Assembly (NCBI RefSeq): GCF_018446385.1
Contig: NC_055987.1
Coordinates: 8,641,705 to 8,705,704 of the forward strand
Origin: Zingiber officinale
Lineage: Eukaryota; Streptophyta; Magnoliopsida; Zingiberales; Zingiberaceae
DNA length: 64,000 bases
Direction: 5' to 3'
The notes under the pieces were generated by a model. The model was given only the letters and a program-made list of their open reading frames with translations, was not told the origin of the DNA and ran no database searches. Positions within the stretch are counted from its first letter, which is position 1. Each line of letters begins with the position of its first letter. The position numbers were made by a program, and so were the translations under genes. This document shows, one piece after another, positions 10,720 to 21,457 of this stretch.

Positions 10720-13700
10720 ATGGGAGGCGTGACGTCCTCGGTGGCGGCGAAGTTGGCGTTCTTCCCACCTTCGCCGCCGTCGTACGAGGTGGTTACGGAG
10801 CCGGAGTCTGGGGTGGTCCGGCTCAGCAACTACCCTCCTCGGGAGAACGTGGAAGTGCTCCGCCTCCCCACCCGGCGCGGCACGGAGGTCGTGGCTCTCT
10901 ACGTTCGCAACCCCCTCGCCGTGTCCACCGTCCTCTACTCTCACGGCAACGCCGCCGATCTTGGCCAGATGTACGAGCTCTTCGTCGAACTCAGCATCCA
11001 TCTTCGCGTCAACCTCTTGGGGTAGGGAGATCCTTTTGCCTTCTCTTGGTGTGCTGTTCTAGTGGGGTTTGTTGCCCAGAACATCGAATTTTGATGGCTG
11101 AGAAAATCTTTGACTTGCTTTTTTTTTGAAAAAATAGTTCTTTTGTCCAATTATAGCAATTTGACTCGTTTTGAAGTTCGATGTGGTGCTTTTTTAATCT
11201 TTGAATTAGTAATTCATGAAAAGATGGAACCACCACATTAGTGGCCCCCTAGAGTCGGTCCCACGGATACGGAGGAAGGTAAATGCAGGTACACACTTGA
11301 AAGCGCATGATTGGGACGTTAACCTCAGGCAATGACACCCCGAGGATCGAATCCTGGACCTCTCGGTCACGAAACCATGCGTCCATAGCTGTGCTACACC
11401 TTGGGGACTTTGAATTAGTAATTCATGATATAGGAGCGCATTAAGCAAGTACTCATTTGTTTAGGTCAAAGTGTGTAGTCGATTTCTATGTGTGGTGGGG
11501 ACCCGGCATTCAAAGCTCAAGATTGTGGGTAAACATTAAGGCCCGGTATATATGGAAATTAATGATCGGATAATTCGATAGCTTTTTTCTTAACTTCTGG
11601 AGTCGGTCGAATTTGGATATAGATATGGAGGGAAAAAAATAATAATCTTGTTTTAGGTCCAAATTGTATGATTTAATGATCGAAATTAGCTCGGTGAAGC
11701 TGACATCGTTTAGGTTCAAATGCGAGTCACTTGATACTGTTTCGCATGACACGTTTTGCAAGTAAAGGATGTCAAAAATCCGGTCTTTCAGGATCAATAC
11801 TTTCATCTCTTATTGTTTTTTACTGTCTAATCTGCATTTTATATATCAATTTTGATTGATGGGAAACGTTTAGTGGAGAAAAAACCCTCATCGCATAGCT
11901 CAGGACCTGGCCACTGAGTTTAGATACCTTCATTTTCATGAATGTTTGGAAATTGCAGGATGAGAATGAATTTCTTTACAGCTTGATTCAGTGATAAACC
12001 TTGTGATTTATTGCACCTTTTTTTCAGATCATATCCTAGTCGTTGGCATCTAAAGAATCTAACATGCATGTCTGTTATAAAAAGGATGCAAAAGATACAT
12101 ATTTAACCTTTTTGCTTGTAATTTTTTACTCTTCTTGCCACTCTTCTGATACAACTTTTAAGTGGTCTCCATGGAGATGCTGTATTTACTTCGTCGGATG
12201 GAGAGGGAAAGGAAGGGGGAGACCAAAACAATGGGAAAGAAAAAAGATGATCTTTTACTATTGATCCTGTCCGAGTCGCTGAATCGACGGACGCTGGGCA
12301 CGTGGCGCTCTCCCCTATCTTCGGCCAGCTGCATCGACCTCCGGCGAACCTGCACAGAAGTCGGGCCGGGGAGGGGTCTCCGGCGACGACCCTCCGACGC
12401 TCAAGTCAGGCAAGCAGACAGTAGATATGAGGCTCCAACATGTGAGAGAGCGTACCTCCGGCGAAGGGTGAGGACCCTTATATAGGGCTGTGAAGAGGCA
12501 TGTGCACTCATACCGAGGTGCACACGTGTTATGTGCCATACCTTAGTATGGGCTTGTCAGATGGGCTTGCCTGACCCCTTACTGCTACAGTCTGAGCACG
12601 TCATTGATGGGACAGTGAGTCCATGCCTTAAGATCCTGCGTATCACCTGCTGTCAGAGGATGTTTCTGTCCTTGTCTCCATGCCGAGCGTCCGACCGGTC
12701 GGCGGTTTCCTCACGTCCGACCGGTCGGAGCTTCCTAATCCGCTCGGGAGCTTCCTGGTCGCGTGCTCGGGACTGTTCGCAGTGTTTCATTCTTTCGGCC
12801 GAGCGGGCCATCCGCTCGCTCTATTATACTGTTCATCATGAGCGTCGGAACCCCGACTCCCCGCCGGGGTGTATCGCTTCCGCTCGGAAGATTCAGCCGG
12901 TTATCACCATCATAATCAGCTCGGCCAAGCTTCTGGTTGGCCTTTTACCTTTCGACCTCCACGTGGTGTTGACTCTGCTAAATGGGGTCCCCCATTCTTA
13001 CCGCCGGATCACTTGCCTCCCCTTCAAGTCTAGTCGAAGGAGGCAGTGAGTCCGACTGACTGGACTGTGTGTCCGAGCGGGCGGTCGTCGCCTTATCGAT
13101 GCTGCTGACATCCCGTGAGCCGTTCGACCCTCATGCCAAATTTAGCCGCTCGATATTTATAGCCGGTCGGCGCGGCTCTCGATCTTTAACGACGGTGCTC
13201 GTCGATCTTCCGCTCGGGGATTTATAGACGCCGGCTCGTCTCTCGATGTTTAACGTCGGTGCTCGGTTATTTATAGCCGGTCGCGGCTCTCGATGTTTAA
13301 CGGCGGTGCTCGTCGATCTTCCGCTCGGGGATTTATAGGCGCCGGCTCGTCTCGATGTTTAACGTCGGTGCTCCTCGGCGCGGTTATTTATAGCCGGTCG
13401 GCTCTCGATGTTTAACGACGGTGCTCGTCGATCTTCCGCTCGGATTTATGACGCCGGCTCGGCTCTCGATGTTTAACGTCGGTGCTCGACGGCGCGGTTA
13501 TTTATAGCCGGTCGGCGCGGCTCTCGATGTTTAACGACGGTGCTCGTCGATCTTCCGCTCGGGGATTTATAGACGCCGGCTCGTCTCTCGATGTTTAACG
13601 TCGGTGCTCGACGGCGCGGTTATTTATAGCCGGGCTCTCGATCTTTAACGGCGGTGCTCGTCGGTCTTCCGTTCGGAGGGTTTATAGACGCCGGCTCGTC

Positions 13701-16700
13701 TCTTGATCTTTAACGACGGTGCTCGTCGGCCTTCCGCTCGGAGGGTTTATAGACGCCGCTCGTCTCGATCTTTAACGACGGTGCTCGTCGGCGCGGATAT
13801 TATACCGGTCCGCCTCTCGATCTTAACGGCGGTGCTCGTCGGTTTCTGCTCGGAGGGTTTATGGACGCCGGCTCGTCTCTTGATCTTTAACGACGGTGCT
13901 CGTCGGCTTTCCGCCCGGAGGGTTTATAGACGTCGGCTCGTCTCTTGATCTTTAACGGTGCTCGTCGGTCTTCCGCTCGGAGGGTTTATAGACGCCGGCT
14001 CGTCTCTTGATCTTTAACGACGGTGCTCGTCGGCCTTCCGCTCGGAGGGTTTATAGACGCCGGCTGCTCTTGATCTTTAACGACGGTGCTCGTCGGTCTT
14101 CCCCTTGTATAGACGGCGGCTCGTCTCTTGATCTTTAACGGTGCTCGTCGGCCTTCCGCCCGGAGGGTTTATAGACGCCGACTCGTCTCTTGATCTTTAA
14201 CGACGGTGCTCGTCGGCCTTCCGCTCGGAGGGTTTATAGACGCCGACTCGTCTCTTGATCTTTAACGACGGTGCTCGTCGGCCTTCCGCTCGGAGGGTTT
14301 ATAGACGCCGGCTCGTCTCTTGATCTTTAACGACGGTGCTCGTCGGTCTTCCGCTCGGAGGGTTTATAGACGCCGGCTCGTCTCTCGATGTTTAACGTCG
14401 GTGCTCGACGGCGCGGTTATTTATAGCCGGTCGGCGCGGCTTAAAATATACAGCGTTAGCACTATATTACACCACTTTGCTTCCCGCACGTGGCCTTCGA
14501 TTTTGGTGTCGATGATTGGGTATCGTACGCCCGGCCGAACGGCACGGGGTCTTCGATCGTCGAGCGCTTGGCTTGGATATTATACCTCCGGCCGAACGGC
14601 TCGGGGCCTTCGTTCGTCGAGCGCTTGGCTCAGATATTATACCTCCGGCCGAACGGCACGGGGCCTTCAATCGTCGAGTCTTTGGCTCGGTTTATGCACT
14701 CCCGGCCGAGCGGCTCGGGGCCTTCGTTCGTCGAGCGCCTGGCTCAGATATTATACCTCTGGCCGAACGGCACGGGGCCTTCAATCGTCGAGCGCTTGGC
14801 TCAGATATTATACCTCCGGCCGAACGGCACGGGGCCTTCAATCGTCGAGCCTTTGGCCCGGTTTATGCACTCCCGGCCGAGCGGCACGTGGCCTTCCCAT
14901 CGAGCTCTTGGCTCGGTTTATACACTCCCGGCCGAGTGGCACGGGAGTTCTTACTTAAACTACCAATCTGAGCAACAGGTAATTGAAAGAACTGACCTAT
15001 CGATCGGCACGACTATGACCCAATTTCTCAACTCCCGAATACCCGTGGAGTGAGGAGCATACGTTATACTTGTCGAAACTTATTGGCCAGTTGCCTCGCC
15101 TGATGAAGACCCCTTTGTCGGACCGATATCGGGGCAGGAGTTGCTCCCACCTGAGGGCCGATTGGACCCTTATTTTACTCCCATTTCTAATGTTTCTCCG
15201 GTCAGTCCTCCTGGGTCGCTCGGATATCCGCTCAGCTTGAGCCTTTTGTCTCTGTTGCTCCACGAGCTTAGCTGCTCTTGCCCCCATTAGAGCGTCGAGT
15301 TTCTCCTGGGGGAGCATCACGGTGTGAGGGTCATATTTCAACACCCTTCTACCAAGGGCTCTTATTATGGAGGGAGCTTTCAACATCGGAGAAATAAAGT
15401 GAAGTGGCGCTCTCCCTATCTTCGTCCTCGTGAAAATCTTCGCAAGTGGTCGAGGAGGGTCTCAGATGAGCTTCCAAATTCGACCCAAGTGAAGTCTGCA
15501 CACACAAGAGAGATACATCTCCCGCAAGGATGTTATATAAGATAGATGCACTCATACCGAGGTGCACACGTGTTATGTGCCATACCTTAGTATGGGCTTG
15601 TCAGATGGGCTTGCCTGACCCCTTACTGCTACAGTCTGAGCACGTCATTGATGGGACAGTGAGTCCATGCCTTAAGATCCTGCGTATCACCTGCTGTCAG
15701 AGGATGTTTCTGTCCTTGTCTCTATGCCGAGCGTCCGACCGGTCGGCGGTTTCCTCACGTCCGACCGGTCGGAGCTTCCTAATCCGCTCGGGAGCTTCCT
15801 GGTCGCGTGCTCGGGACTGTTCGCAGTGTTTCATTCTTTCGGCCGAGCGGGCCATCCGCTCGGCTCTACTATACTGTTCATCATAAGCGTCGGAACCCCG
15901 ACTCCCCGCAGGGGTGTATCGCTTCCGCTCGGAAGATTCAGCCGGTTATCACCATCACAATCAGCTCGGCCAAGCTTCTGGTTGGCCTTTTACCTTTCGA
16001 CCTCCACGTGGTGTTGACTCTGCTAAATGGGGTCCCCCATTCTTACCGCCGGATCAACTATGTTTAACAATAGTGGAAGAAAATTTTAATTATGATCTTA
16101 TAATGAACCAAATTTGGTTGAGGACCTATTTGTTTGCTGATTGCTGTTGTAAGATAATCTGATATAAGTTGGTATTCATGCTTCATCATGTTGCAAGAGG
16201 AACAACAACAAAGAGGATATGCCGGTATAATGTGATATATTTTCTATAGACAGTCACGTAAATAGCTTTTACCTAGCTGTAAAACAAGACTTTTTAAAAA
16301 TGGAATCCTAGACTCAAAGGGATGAAAGATGATAATTTCCTAGATGCATTTAATAAGTCTCTTGTTCAGGGAGTTCATCCATTCTTTCTGATGGCTACCA
16401 ACTGTTTTTCTGAAGTCGTAACAGCTAAATTAATTGGACTGACATTGTTAATTTCTTCATACAAAAGATGTATCAAACTACATGCATTTTATTTTTGTGT
16501 CAAGGCAAACAAGTAATCCTACTTCGAGTATTTGATTTGCCAATTACAATGTTTCTACTGCCAACTGCTTCTGAATTTCGTGAAACCAGACTTGGCAAAT
16601 ATTTTTTGGGCCGAAGTCACATGTTCTAGTGTATTCTTTGCCGCTTCATTCTAAATTGTTTGCCGTGAATTTAAAATCGAACAAATTAGCTATTTTTCAA

Positions 16701-19190
16701 CAATTCTCTTCATTTCAAACCTTTATTTATTTTTGTATATGGGTTTCTCAAGATGAACAAGGGAATGCATTTGAGTTGCTATCTCTTTAATGAGCACTGC
16801 CAATCCCTGCCAACTAATGAATGTTTCCATGACATTCTGCAACTTTCCTGAAGCTCCCATATATTTGCAGGTATGACTACTCTGGATACGGACAATCAAC
16901 TGGAAAGGTTTATATACTCGCTTCCTTAACTATGTTTTATATTTTCTTGACGATTAGTAATAATGGTCAAAGTAACTAAAACTTTTCACTGATGTAGCCG
17001 AGTGAGCATAACACATATGCTGATATAGAGGCTGCTTATAAATGCCTCAAAGAAAACTATGGTGCCAAGGAGGATGAAATTATCCTATATGGTCAATCTG
17101 TAGGAAGTGGACCGACTGTGGATTTGGCTGCTCGCCTACCTTGCTTACAAGCTGTAATATTGCATAGCCCTATACTCTCAGGTTTAAGAGTAATGTATCC
17201 TGTGAAACGTACATACTGGTTCGACATCTACAAGGTTGAATTTCACTTATTCTGGTTTTCTTTGCTTTTATTGTTTCTGCATCTTAAGTTTTTATAATTT
17301 CTTAACATTCTAGTTAATTTTGCCTCCAGAATATTGACAAAATATCATTGGTCAACTGTCCCGTTCTAGTAATTCATGTAAGTATATTTCCTCTCACATT
17401 TTATATTTACTTGCACAAAGTTCAGTTTTGTGTTAAAATAACTCTTATTCTTCGGGGGAAATTTGTAGTTTCTTCATTATTTCTCTCAGATATTTTACAT
17501 ACTTGAAGAAGCTATTATTCTGGTAATCTGATTTGACCGATTCATCGAAACAAGGTGCAATACTTGTTCAATAATATATCTTAGCTAACTAAGTGTCAGC
17601 ATTATTTTGTGGTCCGGTATACTATCTTCTTTGGTTGTAAGTGAAGTGTTGTCCAATAAATGTTCAAATTGACATAGATATCTGATACTGCTATGAGCAG
17701 ATAAAAACGCAGTTAAATTGAAACTTTTGGCTCTTGTCAACGTCTTTCAGTTTCAGTTTTGCATGGTACACTGTATATCCTGCCACCAATTAATCCCCTT
17801 TTGCTCCATCACTATAAGATTTCTTATTTACAGTCGATTCCAAACAAACAACAAGTTATTGTGATTCTGATTATCTGTGTGGACTAAACAGATTGTAGCT
17901 ACTCATGCTTGTTGGACTTGAAAGAGTATGATGCGACCACAAATATGGAATATTTGAATGTCATATGATGTTTGGGTTCTCACCATAAGTGAATATTGAC
18001 TTTTATCATCGTGTGTTATAATGTACTTATGTAGTTAGTACATCTTTGTTTCTACTAACAAATCGGTATTAGGTAGTCTCTGAACTGTACATCTAATAGC
18101 ATTCTCCACAAAATTCAACATTCTACCTTAATAGCTATTTGGAATTGCAGGATGAAACAAGAAACCTGTAGCACATGCCAAGAATTAAAGCTTTCATGCA
18201 CTAAATTTTTGAACGCACAGCTAATTCATAAGTGTTTCCAGATTGAAGCGCACAACTTTTTATTTCCAGATTGGTCATTGGCCCCAAGTTAACTAAAGTC
18301 GGTGCATTTGCTGTTTTTAGCGTTTATTCCCCTCTTTATAGCACATATGCAATCTATTGGTCACAGTTTACCCAAGATAAATTTGCTAATTATCCAATCA
18401 GTTTTGATTCCTTAATTAATATCGTTGAAATCATGGCCTTGTTACCTAGTAAAATTAAATAGTTTCCTGGTCATCAAGGCTGATTTTGTTTCAAAAATAA
18501 CTAACAGTTTGTCCTGCTTGAGGTATAAGTCCACTGTTTCGAGCGAAAGCTCCGTGTCTGCTTTGTTCAACATACCTGTGTCTTTATAATAATAAAGAGT
18601 TCATAAAAGCTATCCTATGTCTCTGCACTTACGACAATTCTAATGAAAAGTTCGATGTTTCAATCATTACTTTTGCAGACTAAATGCAGTTGTTAATTTT
18701 GAGATGCACCATTCTGCAGGGCACAGCAGATGATGTTGTGGACTTCTCTCATGGACAGCAACTGTGGGAAATGTGCAAGGAGAAGCATGAGCCACTCTGG
18801 CTTAAAGGAGGAAAACATTGTGACTTGGAACTTTTCCCTGATTACATCAAACACCTCAGAAAGTTCATAACAACAGTCGAGAAATGGAGAACTGACTGCA
18901 CTTGGAGGACTTGGAGGAAATGCTCAGATCACTTTGAACCATCCAGGAAGAGCACTGATGGCTTCGAGCCACCAAGGAGGAGCACCAGCCGCCAAGAAAA
19001 AACAAAGCCAAGGAACAAGGACCAGAAGTATTACAATTTGGATAAGTTGGCAAAATTGGACGTCTCGCTCGACCAAATGGAGAAGTCAAGGAGGAGTTTA
19101 GACTGCTTCGGTATGTTCACAAAGCACATAGATCAAATCGACAGAGGGAGGAAGAGCGTCGACAGATTGGATAGGATACGGGCTAGGTGA
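10720..19190 (+). CDS. ABHD17-like alpha/beta hydrolase, probable acyl-protein thioesterase (5 exons, 364 aa)
   Basis: Exons: 10720-11021, 16871-16907, 16998-17234, 17330-17377 and 18720-19190; total 1095 nt, phases consistent and all introns GT-AG. The product has an alpha/beta hydrolase fold with [11 protein letters not shown] early and [12 protein letters not shown] across exons 1-2. The nucleophile elbow GQSVGSG has Ser147, the acid is Asp212 or Asp213 in GTADDVVD, and His241 lies in GGKHCDLE. This is the complete triad of the ABHD17 group, which in animals removes palmitate from membrane proteins; plant relatives act as S-acyl thioesterases. The N terminus MGGVTSS fits N-myristoylation, suggesting membrane attachment. 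The C-terminal ~100 residues are basic, with repeated R-[KR]-S-x-D/F-E-P words. Intron 1 is 5849 bp because it holds a SINE and a Gypsy derivative. The family call is firm; the substrate is inferred. Confidence 0.93.
11220..11407 (-). mobile_element. tRNA-derived SINE, family B, with 21-bp target duplication, in intron 1
   Basis: Identical copies of CTTTGAATTAGTAATTCATGA flank it at 11199-11219 and 11408-11428. On the minus strand the head is CCCCAAGGTGTAGCACAGC (box A region) and box B is GGATTCGATCC at about 11340. The body ends CCACTAATGTGGTGG then CATCTTT. The long perfect duplication shows a recent, complete, LINE-mediated insertion in the hydrolase intron. Confidence 0.85.
11429..12257. 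other. Intron 1 sequence without recognised features
   Basis: AT-rich intronic sequence between the SINE and the Gypsy derivative. No gene was seen. Confidence 0.5.
12263..13011 (-). repeat. 3' LTR of the Gypsy derivative (749 bp)
   Basis: It begins TGATCCTGTCCGAGTCGC and ends TTACCGCCGGATCA. A TATA box is present on the minus strand (CCCTATATAAGGG, about 12474-12487). About 507 bp (12505-13011) nearly match 15547-16056, with only a handful of substitutions, so the insertion is young. Confidence 0.87.
13012..13026 (-). other. Polypurine tract of the Gypsy derivative
   Basis: On the minus strand GAAGGGGAGGCAAG directly abuts the 3' LTR. This is the expected plus-strand primer. Confidence 0.7.
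13130..14450. repeat. Large tandem repeat array, about 60-66 bp units
   Basis: About 20 degenerate units run GGTTTATAGACGCCGGCTCG, then CTCTTGATCTTTAACGACGG, then TGCTCGTCGGCCTTCCGCTC. They are homologous to the array at 2249-2830 of the parent family. Unit length varies through small deletions. The reading frames across it are repeat artefacts. Confidence 0.88.
14480..14950. repeat. Second tandem array, about 58-60 bp units
   Basis: About eight units contain CCTCCGGCCGAACGGCACGG and GCCTTCAATCGTCGAGCGCT. Two related units occur at 3010-3140 in the long element. Confidence 0.85.
14997..15343 (-). pseudogene. Gag N-terminal remnant in the Gypsy derivative
   Basis: The minus-strand reading contains [20 protein letters not shown] followed by [13 protein letters not shown]. 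This parallels residues 8-40 of the gag at 6279-8186 (HTVALSTEELEALVEMRAAK). Only the start of gag survives; the sequence beyond about residue 55 is unrelated and joins the tandem array. Confidence 0.75.
15350..16056 (-). repeat. 5' LTR of the Gypsy derivative, with divergent U5 half
   Basis: 15547-16056 is nearly identical to 12505-13011. From about 15395 to 15546 the sequence is only loosely collinear with the other LTR (GTGGCGCTCTCCCTATCTTCG is shared; the rest differs). No TGATCC end or GGCGCC primer site is present next to gag. Confidence 0.75.
16062..16870. other. Remainder of ABHD17 intron 1
   Basis: AT-rich intronic sequence. No recognised element was seen. Confidence 0.5.
17378..18719. 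other. Intron 4 of the ABHD17-like gene
   Basis: An ordinary AT-rich intron of 1342 bp from GTAAGT to TTCTGCAG. No mobile element was identified. Confidence 0.6.
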
Positions 19191-20090
19191 AGCGAAAGTA
19201 TAACCTCTTTGTAAACCTTACAGTCTTGATTGTGTCGACCATCTGCACATTTGTTTGTGTTACAAATGATGTAATTTGGCTGGATAGATGCTTATTATAC
19301 CGTTAGTTGTATGTTGAAAGGTGAACCTTGTTGATGAATGATTGTAGCTCTTCCTTAATGTTCAAACGATTCATGTGCCTGGAAGTAGTTAATCAGTTAT
19401 TATCTGGATATTTTAACACGTTATTTAATAACCAAATTATATGAGCTACAAAATTTCAGCAACAAAAAAAAATTATAAAAAGTCTAGGGATTTTTACCCT
19501 TTATTCACTTGGAAGCGGCCAGTTTGCACTACTGCTTCTTATCACACCAAGCTCGGTGGGCTACAAAATTATAACAATATTCAATAACAGTATAATTTGT
19601 ATGTATGGATGAGTAATCGGTTTAAATCGAACTGACTAAATTTTTGCCGAATTAATTGAACCGATCAAACTTTTTTTAAAAAATAGAACGGATCAAATCG
19701 ATAAAACATTAATTAATTTGATTTTCGATCGAAATAATCAAATTTTTTGATTTGATTTTGATTTATTTTGATTTGATTTGATTAGATTTAATTCAGTTTA
19801 ATTCGATTCAATTCGTAATATGATTTCTATTTGATTTGATTTGATTCCTGTTTAATTTGATTCAATTCATAATATCGATTTAATCCGTTAAGAGAATTTT
19901 AATTTTCAAAATTGAAACTAAACCCAATTGATATTTTCAGAAAAAAAAATCAAATTTCTAAATTAACTTTTAACTTCAGTTTAATTACTTAATTAATTCA
20001 GTTTAATTAAATTTTCGTCCTACTTGATACGAGTTATATATTTTCTAACATTTTGCAATAATTACGTATAATCGCTCCCAAATCCAACGC
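19191..20090. other. Intergenic region between the hydrolase and DA1-like genes
   Basis: The 3' UTR is followed by sequence that is low-complexity at about 19640-19990, with repeated TTTGATTTGATT and TTTAATTCGATT words. No gene was seen. Confidence 0.6.
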
Positions 20091-21457
20091 TCGTGACGCG
20101 CGGTCACGTCAAAACTGCCGGCTACGGAGAGAGACTAACGTTGAACTGTACGCGTCCCTTCTTCCTGGGCCGATACTCGAAGGAGGAAGCCGTTCCCTTC
20201 CTCCTCTCCTCCGCCGGCGATCTCTGCGAAGGTACTCACCTCTCTCCTCCTCGTATTGTATTCTCCGCCCAGCACTAATCTCGTTCCGTCCTTATTTCCT
20301 CCCTTTATTCGTTCCCGCTGCTGCCGCATCAGCCCCCACTTGCGATTAGAGACGTTAGGGTTTCTGCCCAATCCCAATCGTAATCCTCGACCACGAGATT
20401 CAGATATTCTTTTGCAGCTAATTTGCTTGGGCCGCGATGCTCGCATCGAACAGAACTATGACGGTGATTGTGCTTATCCTTTGTGTCCGTTATGACCTTC
20501 GATGTGCTGATCCTTGCTCCACAAGTGTCTTTTTTCTGCGTGTCCCATATGATACCTGATCCCTTGTATGTACCCAGCGGCACGATTTCCAATCGTGTGG
20601 TCTCCCGTAAAGAACAAAGTAACTACTTTACATGGTTTCAAGCCAAAAATTCTTGGAGGAATCTGAATATGCTATTTGGATGTTGACGAATGACTTGTAG
20701 TATTCTAGATCTCTGAGAATGGCAGTTGAAAATTCCATTTTTGTCTTGTTTATCCTTTTTGTTGTGAAAATTGCATGCCATTTTCTAATATGGCATTCAA
20801 CAACTGTTTGAGATATTTCATCTTTCAGTTGAAGAGAACATGGCTATGTTTTTCATAACGCCAGCCCCATGGGCATAGTAGGCAACTTATGCCATTTTCT
20901 AATTTAGTTTGCAATTAGAGAACTTATCAGGTCTCCATATCCTTGTCACTCTTAACATTGGTATTATTTCTTTAAAAACATGCAAGTGTTACCCCATTAT
21001 ACAAAGTGGGTCATTTCATCCCACATGAATTTTGAAAAAGTTGATAATAAACTTTGAACAATAAACAAGAGTTACAGGACAAATATTTCTATTTTGTTGA
21101 TAAATTATTATGCTTCTATAGTATCATTATACATTTTAATCTGTATTCACTTTTATGATCTATCTTGTACTAGAAATTTATAGCTTTACCAGTGAAAACA
21201 TGCCATTCCTGCAAGTTCACTTTATATCAACAACTAAATTCTTACTTTTTTGAAGTACTTAAAGATTATAACATGTGCTTCTCTACCACATATTTTTGAT
21301 TATGTTTTTTATAACAATGATTTAATCAAATTATGCTCTGTTTCCTGAATTGTTTATTGCTTCTAAATTTTTGACTTGCCTATGCTGTTTTATGCTGATT
21401 GGGCGAATAATATGCAACCATAATTTACAGCAGGAATGTTAAGATAGCATACACATT
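20091..21457 (+). promoter_or_regulatory. Promoter, 5' UTR exon and leader intron of the DA1-like gene
   Basis: A GC-richer, CT-rich leader (about 20150-20231) ends in a donor GCGAAG|GTACTC at 20232. The acceptor TTTACAG lies at 21430, 27 nt before the ATG at 21458. A non-coding first exon with a 1199-bp leader intron is inferred. Confidence 0.5.

Larger units (their letters stand above)
12263..16056 (-). mobile_element. Deletion derivative of the Tat Gypsy element in ABHD17 intron 1 (3794 bp)
   Basis: Target duplication ACTAT occurs at 12258-12262 and 16057-16061. Ends are TGATCC and GGATCA, as in the element at 1-9115. On the minus strand the order is 5' LTR (16056 to about 15350), a gag N-terminal remnant, two tandem arrays, a polypurine tract and the 3' LTR (13011-12263). 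Nearly all of gag-pol and the antisense ORF are missing, so movement would have needed helper proteins. The 5' LTR lacks a normal U5 end and primer site, so this copy is either a rearranged provirus or was built by template switching before insertion. Confidence 0.88.

Noticed and set aside
13130-14450. Regularly spaced repeats resembling a CRISPR array
   Set aside because: Units are tandem and degenerate with no unique spacers, sit in a plant retroelement, and no cas-like genes are near.
14320-15053. Overlapping plus-strand frames of 150-212 aa
   Set aside because: They are translations of the tandem repeats; all three frames are open because of unit length and composition.
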